Origin: Herbidospora daliensis
GTDB taxonomy: Bacteria; Actinomycetota; Actinomycetes; Streptosporangiales; Streptosporangiaceae
Reading direction: 5' to 3'
Assembly: GCF_001570585.1 (NCBI RefSeq)
Contig: NZ_BBXF01000008.1
Span: forward strand, 186,001-250,000
DNA length: 64,000 nucleotides
Position numbers and translations under genes: made by a program. The notes under the pieces were generated by a model. That model saw only the letters and a list, made by a program, of their open reading frames with translations, did no database searches and had not been told where the DNA came from. Shown here in pieces: positions 23,260 to 31,154 of this stretch (position 1 is the stretch's first letter; every line of letters begins with the position of its first letter).

Positions 23260-23876
23260 CAGACACCTGCCATCTCGGCCCGCACGAAGCCGTTCAGCAG
23301 CTCGCAGACGTCGGAGTCGCGGCGCGAGATGCGGACCGCGAACCCCTCCGAACCCATGCCGGCCACGCCGAACGGCGAGTCCTTTCGCAGGAACAGCGCG
23401 GCGGCCCGGAGAAGGGTCGCCTCGTGGACGTCGTCGGGGATCGCCGACCAGCCGAACCGGGCCGTCACCCGCAGGGTTGGACGGCCCGAGCTGACCGGGA
23501 ACCGGTGGTCGCCGATCGCCCGCAGCTTCCACCAGGCGTACGCCCCGCCGTCCGCGTCAGCGTCCAGCGGTTCCGGCTGGAAGTCGGACGGGCCCCAGGT
23601 CGTCGACCACGAGCCGTCCAGCGCCGGGTCAGTCTCGACGACCAGGTCGTCGAGGGTCGAGATGTCGTGGACTCTCACCAGCGCGCCGTCATCGGGCCGG
23701 TAGCGGCGGGTCTGGACCGTCGGGTCCTGCCAGAACCGGCGATGGGTGTACTTCTCCACGGCCCGCGAGGTCGCGTTGACGGCCCGCTCCAGCAGCGTCA
23801 GGGACAGCTTGTCGCCGGAGTCCCCGAGGTGCTCGCGCAGCTCGTCGACCGTGCAGTAGCCGTTGACGACTGTCAC
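23259..23876 (-). CDS. Head-tail connector (gp6-like)
   Basis: 205 residues from GTG 23876, overlapping the upstream stop. NGYCTVDELREHLGD, then LLERAVNATSRAVEKYTHRR matches gp6/gp15-type connectors, in which a helical N-terminus packs under the portal ring. The C-terminal half has a beta section and a helix with ATLLRAAALFLRK. Confidence 0.8.
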   Translation of the reverse strand: MTVVNGYCTVDELREHLGDSGDKLSLTLLERAVNATSRAVEKYTHRRFWQDPTVQTRRYRPDDGALVRVHDISTLDDLVVETDPALDGSWSTTWGPSDFQPEPLDADADGGAYAWWKLRAIGDHRFPVSSGRPTLRVTARFGWSAIPDDVHEATLLRAAALFLRKDSPFGVAGMGSEGFAVRISRRDSDVCELLNGFVRAEMAGV

Positions 23877-24094
23877 CGGTTCGCCGCGCCCTTGTGCTGC
23901 CGGTCCGGCGCGGGCTTGGCCTGACGCGGCTTCGCGGGCGTCTCCTTGGCCTCCTGGAGGGCGCCCGGCGAGTCGTTGTTGACCCAGTCGGCGACCTCGG
24001 GCTCCAGCTCGACGGTCTCGCCGGCCTCCCAGGGGCCGAGGACGTCGCCGTCCCGATCGGCCCGGTAGGCGTGCTGCACCTCGTAGCGGGTCAT
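23873..24094 (-). CDS. Small protein of the head-tail region, paralogue 3
   Basis: 73 residues. TRYEVQHAYRADRDGDVLGP, a WEAGETVELEPEVADWVNND segment and a basic tail (KPRQAKPAPDRQHKG). The strand-loop pattern (EV...G..W.AGE.VEL....ADWV) resembles the two small paralogues at 22485-22831. It overlaps both neighbours by 4 bp. Role unknown. Confidence 0.6.
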   Translation of the reverse strand: MTRYEVQHAYRADRDGDVLGPWEAGETVELEPEVADWVNNDSPGALQEAKETPAKPRQAKPAPDRQHKGAANR

Positions 24095-24432
24095 GACTGC
24101 GCTCCGACCATGCCGTACCAGCGGACGCCGTCACACCACACCATCGCGGCCTCGGCCTGCGTCGGCGTGACGATCGTGGCGCCGAGGGCGTCCCGGACGG
24201 TCAGCACCTCGGCGGCGTCGGCCGTGTTCGAGATGTACAGGAACGCCCCACGGCAGGACGCCGCGGCGGGCAGGTCGAGGTTCCGGCCGGCGCCGCCCGG
24301 GTCGAAGGCGACCGCCTGGAACTTCTCGACCTCGGCCAGGGTCAGCACCCGGTTGCCCGTCAGGGTTTCCGCCGTGCGCGCCGAGAACCGAGAGGCCCGG
24401 CCGGTCGGCGCGATTGCGATGCGCTCTCGCAT
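24091..24432 (-). CDS. Putative capsid decoration protein
   Basis: 113 residues from ATG 24432 with GAGGAGG upstream. VLTLAEVEKFQAVAFDPGGA, then SCRGAFLYISNTADAAEVLT and MVWCDGVRWYGM resemble small beta-sandwich proteins encoded right after the capsid gene in many siphophages. Head decoration is inferred from position and fold pattern. Confidence 0.55.
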   Translation of the reverse strand: MRERIAIAPTGRASRFSARTAETLTGNRVLTLAEVEKFQAVAFDPGGAGRNLDLPAAASCRGAFLYISNTADAAEVLTVRDALGATIVTPTQAEAAMVWCDGVRWYGMVGAQS

Positions 24433-24450
24433 CGATACCTCCTCATGCCG

Positions 24451-24476
24451 AGGGCCGGGCGCGACGGCCCGGCCCT
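24451..24476 (-). terminator. Hairpin after the capsid gene
   Basis: A perfect 10-bp stem (AGGGCCGGGC at 24451-24460 with 24467-24476), 6-nt loop, 16 bases after the capsid stop. There is no T run, so it is more likely a partial attenuator or mRNA-stabilising hairpin that raises capsid mRNA over downstream genes. Confidence 0.6.
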
Positions 24477-24491
24477 GGTTGGCTCGCTCGG

Positions 24492-25961
24492 TTACAGGTC
24501 GATGTTGTAAAGGACGTCGGCCCACTCGATGCCGCTCGCGGCACCGGTGGGGGTGAAGCGCCCGAAGCCCATGCGCAGCGAGTAGACGATGCGCGTCTGG
24601 TCCGTGGCCGGGATGCGCTCGGTCTCGACCTGGACGCTGCGCCGGTTGCCGACCACGCAACCGCCACGGTTGAACGTGACGATCTGCCCCTTGGTGTTGT
24701 TCGCCGGGGTGTCGAAGCTGACCTTGCCGTCGGCCTCGGTCTTCGACAGGTCGATCGAGGAGATCAGCGGGTGGGACAGCACCCGCCCCTGCTGGCCGTT
24801 GAGGATCGTCGCGCCGGGGCCGAACTTGTCGACCGTCAGGACCTCGTCGAGGAACGCCACGGCGTCGGCGGTCTCGGGGTCGGCGATGTAGACCAGGTCG
24901 CTCGGGTCGTTCGGGTGGCCCCAGTCGTGCTTGTAGGTCGTCGACAGCATGCGGCCCTTCTGGGCCCGGAACTCGTTGAGGCTGATTGCGCCCGCGACGC
25001 TCTTGGAGTTGCCGGTGTTGTCGACCAGGCCGGCGTGCCGGATGCCGTCGAAGGCGAGGAAGTGCTCCGTGCCGCCCGGGTCCTCGTCGTCCTGGTTGAT
25101 GTTGCCCGTCGCGGCGTCGGTCGTGTCGCCGTTCAGGACCAGGGAGTCCATGTGGTGGGCCAGCGAGCGCATCGCCTGGCGCCGCAGGAACGGGATGAAC
25201 GGGGTGATGGAGTCCTCCTCCATCTCGCCGGACCACATCTGGTGCATCACGAACTTGCGCGCGTTGACCTGGACGCGGTTGGAGCCGGTCTTGGTCGTCG
25301 CGTAGTTCGCCGAGTTGTTGTCCGTCGACTCGCCGACGAACAGCAGTGCCGGGAGGCCCGCCTCGACCGGCAGGTACGCGGTCGGGTCGGTCATCTGGAA
25401 GGAGTTGATCAGGTTGAACACCCGGGCCTGGGCTTGGGCGCCCGTCCAGAGCTCGCCGACGTACTGGGCGCCGATGAGCTGCGAACCGAAGCCCGACTCG
25501 GCGGTGTCCATCGCGCGAACGGCGCGCTCGTAGTCGCGGAAGCTGCCGAAGCGGCCTTCCCGCCACATCTTGTCGAGCTGCTCGTAGCCGTCACCGCGGA
25601 CCAGCGCGGTCTCCCGATAGCGGCCCTCGGAGATCGCGTTGAAGGTGCGGGTCAGCTCCTCCGACGGGCCCTGCTTGGACCGGCCCGACTCCTTCGCAGC
25701 CCGGAGCAGGTCGTGGCAGAACTCCACGTCGGCGACGGTCCAGCCGAGGCGGGCGTACTTGCCGCCGATGAGCTGCTGGTCGGCGCGGCCGAACTTCATC
25801 TTGCGGAGGAACTCGTTGTCCTCGGTGAGCATGCCCTGGAGCGTCTCCTCGACCAGCGCGCGGAGGCGCTGGTCGCTCATCTTCTCCGCCAGGTCGGCGT
25901 TGACGCCTTCGAACCGCTGGCGGATGTCAGCGGCGAGGGCCTCAAGCGTGATCCCACTCAT
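24492..25961 (-). CDS. Major capsid protein (HK97-like)
   Basis: 489 residues. An N-terminal helical region of about 170 residues (RLRALVEETLQGML; KYARLGWTVADVEFCHDLLR) is probably a scaffold removed by the protease. The HK97 core follows: ARKFVMHQMWSGEMEEDSIT, RQAMRSLAHHMDSLVLNG, DLVYIADPETADAV, and the C-terminal SLRMGFGRFTPTGAASG. It is longer than HK97 gp5 and follows the protease gene at 14 bp. Confidence 0.92.
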   Translation of the reverse strand: MSGITLEALAADIRQRFEGVNADLAEKMSDQRLRALVEETLQGMLTEDNEFLRKMKFGRADQQLIGGKYARLGWTVADVEFCHDLLRAAKESGRSKQGPSEELTRTFNAISEGRYRETALVRGDGYEQLDKMWREGRFGSFRDYERAVRAMDTAESGFGSQLIGAQYVGELWTGAQAQARVFNLINSFQMTDPTAYLPVEAGLPALLFVGESTDNNSANYATTKTGSNRVQVNARKFVMHQMWSGEMEEDSITPFIPFLRRQAMRSLAHHMDSLVLNGDTTDAATGNINQDDEDPGGTEHFLAFDGIRHAGLVDNTGNSKSVAGAISLNEFRAQKGRMLSTTYKHDWGHPNDPSDLVYIADPETADAVAFLDEVLTVDKFGPGATILNGQQGRVLSHPLISSIDLSKTEADGKVSFDTPANNTKGQIVTFNRGGCVVGNRRSVQVETERIPATDQTRIVYSLRMGFGRFTPTGAASGIEWADVLYNIDL

Positions 25962-25975
25962 TCCATGAACCCCTT

Positions 25976-26704
25976 TCAGAGGGTGATCGCGGCCAGGAGG
26001 CCCTGGGCTGCGTCGTCTTCGATCCCGGCCACGAGCTCCTCGGGCGGGGCGGTTGGTGTGGCCTTCATCGCCCGCGCGACCGCGAAGGCGAGAAGGTCAA
26101 GGTCGGCGGTCTCCGCCAGGTCGGCCGAGACGCGGACGGTGTGCCACAGGCCGGAAGGCTCGCGGACGGTCTCCACGGGGACGTGAACGCCGGCGGCGTC
26201 GAGCTGTTCGAGCAGCGAGGCCATGGCCCGGGAGCGGCCCGACTCCACGACCGCCGCGGCGTCCATCGGGACGGTCACCGCCGAGAGCTCCAGCAGCTCC
26301 CACTTCTCGGCGACGCCGCCCTTCCAGTACGAGCCGACGCCGTTCTCCCAGGCGTGGACGTCGAAGCCGATGCTGACCGCGTTCATGAACCCGCCGCGAT
26401 ACTTCCGCTCGACCTCGACGGCGAACTCGTCGGCCCGGTCGAACACCACGTCGATCAGCAGCCGGGCCCCGTCGACCCGGACGTCGGTCGCCCGGCCGAT
26501 GGGCAGGCTCGACCGGCCGTAGGTCTGGTGCCCGTACAGGAAGACCGGGTTCGAGCGGTAGCGCTCCAGCTTCGCGCCGGTCATACGCAGGTCGATCAGG
26601 TCAGCCTTGCGGCCCTCGGTCGCGGCGATGAACCGCAGCGGCCCATCCTCTTCGGTGGCGTCGCGGTCCAGAGCGGCCCGCGTGTAACCCATATCCATGG
26701 TCAT
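25976..26704 (-). CDS. HK97-type prohead protease
   Basis: 242 residues. Catalytic residues fit the family: His59 (LYGHQ), Ser111 (NAVSIGF) and Glu139 (WELLELSAVTVP). The last 90 residues are a helical tail. It cleaves the capsid N-terminal scaffold during maturation. The start overlaps the portal stop by 4 bp. Confidence 0.92.
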   Translation of the reverse strand: MTMDMGYTRAALDRDATEEDGPLRFIAATEGRKADLIDLRMTGAKLERYRSNPVFLYGHQTYGRSSLPIGRATDVRVDGARLLIDVVFDRADEFAVEVERKYRGGFMNAVSIGFDVHAWENGVGSYWKGGVAEKWELLELSAVTVPMDAAAVVESGRSRAMASLLEQLDAAGVHVPVETVREPSGLWHTVRVSADLAETADLDLLAFAVARAMKATPTAPPEELVAGIEDDAAQGLLAAITL

Positions 26705-28101
26705 CTCCTCGCGTGACCGTTGATCTGCGGGAACGCGGCCATCAGCAGCGCCCTCGCCTCGTCTTCCACGGCCTGATCGTTCGTGGTCTCGTCGTCCGGC
26801 TCCGTGTCGGGCTCGGTGTCCGGCTCGTCATCGGCCTCGCCGGTGGGGGAGGTGTCGCCCTGGGGTCGCGACGTGGCGTCGCTGACCGCCGACTTGTTGA
26901 CCGGCGCCCACCAGACGTCGCCCCAGGCCACGGGCGCTTCGCCGTTCTTGGCGCGGATCTCGTTGATCGTGTAGCGGCCCACCTCGATGGCCTGCCGCTC
27001 ACGCGACCACACGTCGGAGACCGCCTCTTGCAGCGCCGGCACCTTCGAGTAGTCGTACTCGGCATACTGCGCCCCGCCCCGCCGCTTGAACATCGGAAGG
27101 AGCGACTCGGCGATCTCGTCGGACCGGAGCTGAGAGTCAGGGACGAGCGTGTGAGTCCAGAGGATGCTCTGCAGGTCGCGGACGTTGCTGAGGGTCGCGT
27201 GCTCCAGGTCGTTCAGCAGCGGCACCGGGATGCCGTAGGCGTTGGCGACCTGCCGCAACGTGAGTTGGAGGCCCCCGAGGAACTCGGCGTCCTTCGGGGT
27301 GACGCCCATCTCCTTGAAGGACGCCTCGAAGCGCAGGACCGCCCACCGGTGGGCCTTGTCGACGCCCTTGAAGCGCGTGTCCAGGTCGTCTCGGAGGTCG
27401 TCGGCCTGGTGCTTCTCGAAGGTGACCTTGTCGCCCGCCGGCATGACCACGCCGCCGGGCATCAGGCCGTTGGTGAACAGGTTCCGGTTGGCCTTCATCA
27501 TCGCCGAGGCGGTGTCGGCCGCCAGGCGAGACGCGGCCACGGGGGAGAGAGGCGCGAACTCGTCGAGGGGGTTCGGGTAGCGGAACCAGACGATCTCGTC
27601 GGGCCTGAACTCGATCATCGGGCCGCCGTAGATCGGTTCGTAGAGGAACTTCTCCAGGTAGCCCGACTCGTGCTCGACCGGGCGCATCCTCGACGGCTTG
27701 CACCACCAGATCTCGCGGGGAACGCCGGCGTCGTCCTTCTCGACGGCCCAGAACGACTGGCCCCACACGCACATCGACAGCTCATCCATGCGGGCCAGCC
27801 GGCGCGGCGTCCAGAACGGGTTCACGTACTCCAGCAGCTCGACGGCCGGGCCGTTGATGACCTCGGTCCGGGCCGTGCCACGGCCCCGGAAGAGCTGCAG
27901 ATTGAGGCTCGACATCAGCCGGGCGCGCAGGCTCGCCGCCGAGAAGATCTCGTTCGAGGTGGCGATGTACTCGCCGTACTCCTCGGGCGAGAACTCCGAG
28001 ACGTCGTGCCCGTGCGAGGAGACGAACGGGACGACCGCGCCCTGACCGACCGGCCACGCGCGAGGCTTCCGCGCCGCGCGCATGCGGTCCAGCAGGCCCA
28101 T
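26701..28101 (-). CDS. Portal protein (HK97-like)
   Basis: 466 residues. FSPEEYGEYIATSNEIFSAA, then LNLQLFRGRG, and AVEKDDAGVPREIWWCKPSR are standard portal features; PLSPVAASRLAADTASAMMK and VANAYGIPVPLLNDLEHATL are the conserved central motifs. An acidic, Thr-rich tail (DDEPDTEPDTEPDDETTND) precedes the end. Forms the 12-mer DNA gate. The stop overlaps the protease start. Confidence 0.93.
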   Translation of the reverse strand: MGLLDRMRAARKPRAWPVGQGAVVPFVSSHGHDVSEFSPEEYGEYIATSNEIFSAASLRARLMSSLNLQLFRGRGTARTEVINGPAVELLEYVNPFWTPRRLARMDELSMCVWGQSFWAVEKDDAGVPREIWWCKPSRMRPVEHESGYLEKFLYEPIYGGPMIEFRPDEIVWFRYPNPLDEFAPLSPVAASRLAADTASAMMKANRNLFTNGLMPGGVVMPAGDKVTFEKHQADDLRDDLDTRFKGVDKAHRWAVLRFEASFKEMGVTPKDAEFLGGLQLTLRQVANAYGIPVPLLNDLEHATLSNVRDLQSILWTHTLVPDSQLRSDEIAESLLPMFKRRGGAQYAEYDYSKVPALQEAVSDVWSRERQAIEVGRYTINEIRAKNGEAPVAWGDVWWAPVNKSAVSDATSRPQGDTSPTGEADDEPDTEPDTEPDDETTNDQAVEDEARALLMAAFPQINGHARR

Positions 28102-28307
28102 CAGTCGGCCTCACCGTGGGCGGACTTCCAGCCCAGCACCACGGCCGTCAGCGCCCACGACACGACCGCCCACACCGCCCGGACGACCTGAGCGGCGACC
28201 CAGCCCACGACGAAGAACACCCACGCGATCGGCGTCAGCACGACCGTCACGGGGTCGAGCTGCCGCGCGCCGTGCTGGACGCGCTCCACCACCGTCGTCA
28301 TGTCCAC
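28101..28307 (-). CDS. Small membrane protein between terminase and portal
   Basis: 68 residues (ATG 28301 is an alternative). Two hydrophobic helices (VVLTPIAWVFFVVGWVAA; AVWAVVSWALTAVVLGW) with Trp at the interfaces. It is coupled to the portal gene by a 1-bp overlap. A membrane protein inside the head module is unusual; perhaps an exclusion or entry factor. No family recognised. Confidence 0.6.
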   Translation of the reverse strand: MDMTTVVERVQHGARQLDPVTVVLTPIAWVFFVVGWVAAQVVRAVWAVVSWALTAVVLGWKSAHGEAD

Positions 28308-28310
28308 CCC

Positions 28311-29876
28311 CTATGCCATCAGCGAGCCGACCAGCTTGATCGGCCCCTTCTTGAGGTGGCCCCGGGTCTGGAAGCCCCAGCGGGCCAGCGTGACCGCCAC
28401 GACCGGGCTGATGTCGACGCTGACGCCGCGCCGGGCCCACGCCCACAGGTCGGACAGGTCGCGTTTCGTCGCGCCGGCCAAGGCGGCGTTGAGCGGCGCC
28501 TGGTCGAGGTGGCGCAGCGTCGAACGCCAGTCCTCCGGGGCGTCCTTCGGGGGCACCACGGCGTCGTACAGCGATCCGCACGCCTGGGCATGGTCACGCG
28601 CGGTCGGCTTCACGACCTCGATGCCCGCCGCCTCCAGATCGGGGATGAGCGAGCCTGCCGGGCCAGCGCCGTCGACCACGACCGCACACGGGCCCCATCG
28701 CTCGATCAGCGTCAGCGTCCGCGCGACCATCCATCCCGTGCCGGCCCGGTGGTCGATCACCTCGACGTGCTCCAGGCCGTCGGCGCGGCGGCCGGCGGCG
28801 GCGATCGAGCCCCACGACCGGTCCGGGGTGACGTCGAGGGCGATGGCGATGGGGTCGACCAGCTCCGACTCGGGGTCGATGATCGCCGTCCAGTCGTCCT
28901 GGGGGATCACCGACCACTCGGGTGCCAGCTTGTCGACCTTCTGGCAGAGGCACTCGGTCCGGAACACGCCCTCGGGGTCGGTGTCGAGCGCGTCGGCCAA
29001 GGCCTCCTCGGTCACCGTGTAGCCCAGGCTCGGGTTCGCCAGCGCCCACGCGGTCCGGTCCTGCAGCCGACACCGGACGGTGTGCCGCTTCCCCGGGCGC
29101 CCGCACGTGCATTTCACGTCGTCGGGGGCGCTCCACTCGAAGTGCCCGAACGAGCCGTCCCCGCCGCTCTCGACGGCCTCACGGCCCTTCTCGACCAGGT
29201 CGTTCAGGACCACGCTCTTGTCGTCGCCCGCGTTGGTGAAGGCCCAGATCTGCGCCTGCTTCCGCGCGATCGTGGTCTTCGTGACGGCGGCCCAGGCGTC
29301 CCAGGTCTGATGCTCGCGCAGCTCGTCAAGGTTGACGTCGTCCGCGCTCAGCGACCGGCCGCCCTTGCGGCTCGCCGCGGCGACCTTCCACCGGGAGCCG
29401 TTCGCCAGGCGCAGCGCCTTCTTCCCGTTCGTCCGGTCGACGTGCACGACCTCGGCCGCGAGCTCCGGCGTGGCCTCGACCAGGTCGACGGCGTTGCCCC
29501 AGGACTCTTCGGAGTAGTCGAGGTTCTGCGCGGTGCCGAGCACCAGGCCCACGCCGAGGATGAACATCTTCCACAGGTTCTTGACCTCGACGATCGTGGT
29601 CTTTCCGTTCTGCCGGGCAACCAGGACCAGGACCGTGCGGAACCGGAACTTGCCGTCGGGGCGCAACTCGTGGGCGTGGATCAGCAGCCAGCGCTGCCAC
29701 GGAATCGGCTCGATGCCCAGCGGGTCGTTCGCGAACTCCACCGCGCCGAACCCGCGCGACGTCTCCGGCGTCAGCGCACATCCACACCCACACGGACCCG
29801 GAGGCCCGGTCACCAGCGGCGGCGTCCAGAGCCTAGGCGTCGTGCTTCCCAGCAGCGGCACGGAGCTGCGCAACAC
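28311..29876 (-). CDS. Terminase large subunit
   Basis: 521 residues from GTG 29876, the best start after the overlapping small-subunit gene. ATPase: Walker A VARQNGKT (86-93), Walker B VNLDE (181-185), coupling motif near AFTNAGDD. A CTCGRPGKRHTVRCRL insert may hold zinc. The nuclease domain has acidic motifs in IAIALDVTPDRSWG and CAVVVDGAGPAG. Packages DNA into proheads and cuts at cos or pac. Start uncertain by about 20 residues. Confidence 0.93.
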   Translation of the reverse strand: MLRSSVPLLGSTTPRLWTPPLVTGPPGPCGCGCALTPETSRGFGAVEFANDPLGIEPIPWQRWLLIHAHELRPDGKFRFRTVLVLVARQNGKTTIVEVKNLWKMFILGVGLVLGTAQNLDYSEESWGNAVDLVEATPELAAEVVHVDRTNGKKALRLANGSRWKVAAASRKGGRSLSADDVNLDELREHQTWDAWAAVTKTTIARKQAQIWAFTNAGDDKSVVLNDLVEKGREAVESGGDGSFGHFEWSAPDDVKCTCGRPGKRHTVRCRLQDRTAWALANPSLGYTVTEEALADALDTDPEGVFRTECLCQKVDKLAPEWSVIPQDDWTAIIDPESELVDPIAIALDVTPDRSWGSIAAAGRRADGLEHVEVIDHRAGTGWMVARTLTLIERWGPCAVVVDGAGPAGSLIPDLEAAGIEVVKPTARDHAQACGSLYDAVVPPKDAPEDWRSTLRHLDQAPLNAALAGATKRDLSDLWAWARRGVSVDISPVVAVTLARWGFQTRGHLKKGPIKLVGSLMA

Positions 29877-30264
29877 GACCCCCCGCCTGCTTCTCCTTGC
29901 CCAGCACCTTGCGTGCGGCCGGCGCCCCGCCGAGGTCACGAAGCACGCCCTGGAGCTGGGGGCCGAGCCAGCCGACGGTCTTGGTGACCTCGCACTTCGC
30001 TTCGAGGGCCTTCAGGCGCTTGAAGGCGCCCTCGTCGCCGGCCAGGTCGCGGCGCACCTCGTCGAGCTCTTGCGCGCGGTCGACGGCGGTCTCGATCTCG
30101 TCGGCCAGACGCAGCGCGAGGGCCTTCATGGGCTCGTCGGCGGGGGTCAGCCAGTCCATCGCCTTGATCGCGTCGCGTACGGCATCACGCAGGTCAGGGG
30201 CGCGTTCGCGGGGCGGATCGGCTGTGACGGCCTTCAGATCGGGCTTGCGAGTACGAGGGGGCAC
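29833..30264 (-). CDS. Terminase small subunit-like protein
   Basis: 143 residues from GTG, with GGAGG seven bases upstream. Basic N-terminus (PPRTRKPDLKAV), helical body (LRDAVRDAIKAMDWLTPADE; LADEIETAVDRAQELDEVRR) and a basic tail. Size and position directly before the large subunit fit a DNA-recognising small terminase. The stop lies 44 bp inside the large-subunit gene. Confidence 0.75.
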   Translation of the reverse strand: MPPRTRKPDLKAVTADPPRERAPDLRDAVRDAIKAMDWLTPADEPMKALALRLADEIETAVDRAQELDEVRRDLAGDEGAFKRLKALEAKCEVTKTVGWLGPQLQGVLRDLGGAPAARKVLGKEKQAGGRVAQLRAAAGKHDA

Positions 30265-30404
30265 CCCATCACCTCCGACCGGGTAGGGGGTGGTCGGGGG
30301 GAGAAAAAGGGAGCGGGCGGGCCGGGTCTCCCATATGTCCGGTTTGGCGTGATTTTCAGGGGGCTATCCCCATGATCACGATCACCACGGTTAGGGCTCC
30401 CGAT
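30265..30404. other. Noncoding gap before the terminase, candidate cos site
   Basis: 140 bp without a gene, between the HNH endonuclease and terminase small subunit genes, which is where many HK97-like cos phages have their cos site. It holds a polypurine run (30300-30315), an A/T-richer stretch (30333-30360) and short repeats of GATC-type sequence (30373-30384). An inverted repeat CGATCT/AGATCG at 30401-30416 straddles the end of the HNH gene. The cut position cannot be read from sequence. Confidence 0.45.
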
Positions 30405-30689
30405 CTACCAAGATCGCGACGTGGGGAAGGGGGGTCGGCCGGGCTTGGTGCCCTTCTCCTGGTTGCACTTACGCCCGCAGGTCGGACAGCCCTGCCATCC
30501 GTGCGCGGGCTTGAGGTAGAGGGGGTCGCGCGGGTCGAGGCCGTTGGCTTCGAGCTCCTTGAGCGGCGGGTTGTGGTCCACCTCGGTCGACCCGTCATGA
30601 CCACACAGCCAGCACGTGGTCGAGGCGGCGAGGACTGCGGCCCGGACTCTGCGCCACGGTCGGCCGACACGTCCCTTGCTGCGCGTCAC
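30405..30689 (-). CDS. HNH endonuclease
   Basis: 94 residues from GTG 30689 (GTGA overlap with the preceding gene). CWLCG, then STEVDHNPPLKEL, then CPTCGRKCN: a beta-beta-alpha HNH core with two CxxC zinc knuckles. In HK97-like phages such a protein next to the terminase is needed for efficient cos cleavage, so it is likely part of the packaging machinery, not a homing enzyme. Confidence 0.85.
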   Translation of the reverse strand: MTRSKGRVGRPWRRVRAAVLAASTTCWLCGHDGSTEVDHNPPLKELEANGLDPRDPLYLKPAHGWQGCPTCGRKCNQEKGTKPGRPPFPTSRSW

Positions 30690-30874
30690 GTCCGGGCAGG
30701 CGCCGGGTAGTGGCGTGAGAGCTGTGGCATGACCAGGTCCTTGGGTCCTCGTGCGTACTCGCCGTGCGGGTCGCAGCGGAACCAGATGGTTCCCGTCGTC
30801 TCGAAGCGGGCCCAGTTGCCGATCGGCTCGATCTCGCGGACCTCGGCCCCGGCCGTGACGGAACACCCGTGCAT
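30686..30874 (-). CDS. Small hypothetical protein upstream of HNH
   Basis: 62 residues. Reads HGCSVTAGAEVREIEPIG, then WARFETTGTIWFRCDPHGEY and a basic tail. The strand-rich pattern is compatible with a small beta barrel; two Cys. It is coupled to the HNH gene by a 4-bp overlap. No family recognised. Confidence 0.55.
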   Translation of the reverse strand: MHGCSVTAGAEVREIEPIGNWARFETTGTIWFRCDPHGEYARGPKDLVMPQLSRHYPAPART

Positions 30875-30920
30875 GTGGACCTCCAGCCGTGGCGGGTTGC
30901 AGGCTGCAACTTGCCGAGGT

Positions 30921-30956
30921 GAGGGACCGCAGGAGTCCCGATACCTGCGGTCCCTC
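30921..30956. repeat. Strong hairpin between early and late minus-strand genes
   Basis: A perfect 13-bp inverted repeat (GAGGGACCGCAGG at 30921-30933 with 30944-30956) and a 10-nt loop. No T run on either side. It sits in the 280-bp stretch (30875-31154) that separates the early block from the packaging block, so it may be a regulatory or termination site near the late promoter. I see no gene in that stretch. Confidence 0.6.
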
Positions 30957-31087
30957 GTGCCCCAGCTCCTCCCAGGCGAGGGGTGCCCGGGAGCTCGCCC
31001 GACGTGGCCGTGCTTCCAGTCGGGGGAGTAGGGGCCCGGCGCCCGCTGCGGCTTGACGCCGGGGAATCGTGGGCCAGAAACGCGAAA

Positions 31088-31107
31088 GGCCCGCTCGGTG
31101 GCGGGCC
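31088..31107 (-). terminator. Terminator after the early block
   Basis: GGCCCGC (31088-31094) pairs with 31101-31107 around a 6-nt loop. Read on the minus strand the hairpin is followed by TTTCGCGTTTC, a weak T run. It lies 48 bp after the stop of the 31155-32021 gene. Confidence 0.7.
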
Positions 31108-31154
31108 CAGTACGTCTAGCTGATCAGAATGATGCGCTACAGCAGGTCAGCCAG

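Noticed and set aside
24414-26186. A 590-codon plus-strand frame
   Set aside because: It is the antisense shadow of the capsid and protease genes.
30405-30689. HNH protein as a homing endonuclease
   Set aside because: It is a stand-alone small gene coupled to packaging genes and does not interrupt any coding sequence.
31081-31110. Possible extra tRNA or small RNA near the early terminator
   Set aside because: Only a single simple hairpin is present; no cloverleaf can be drawn.
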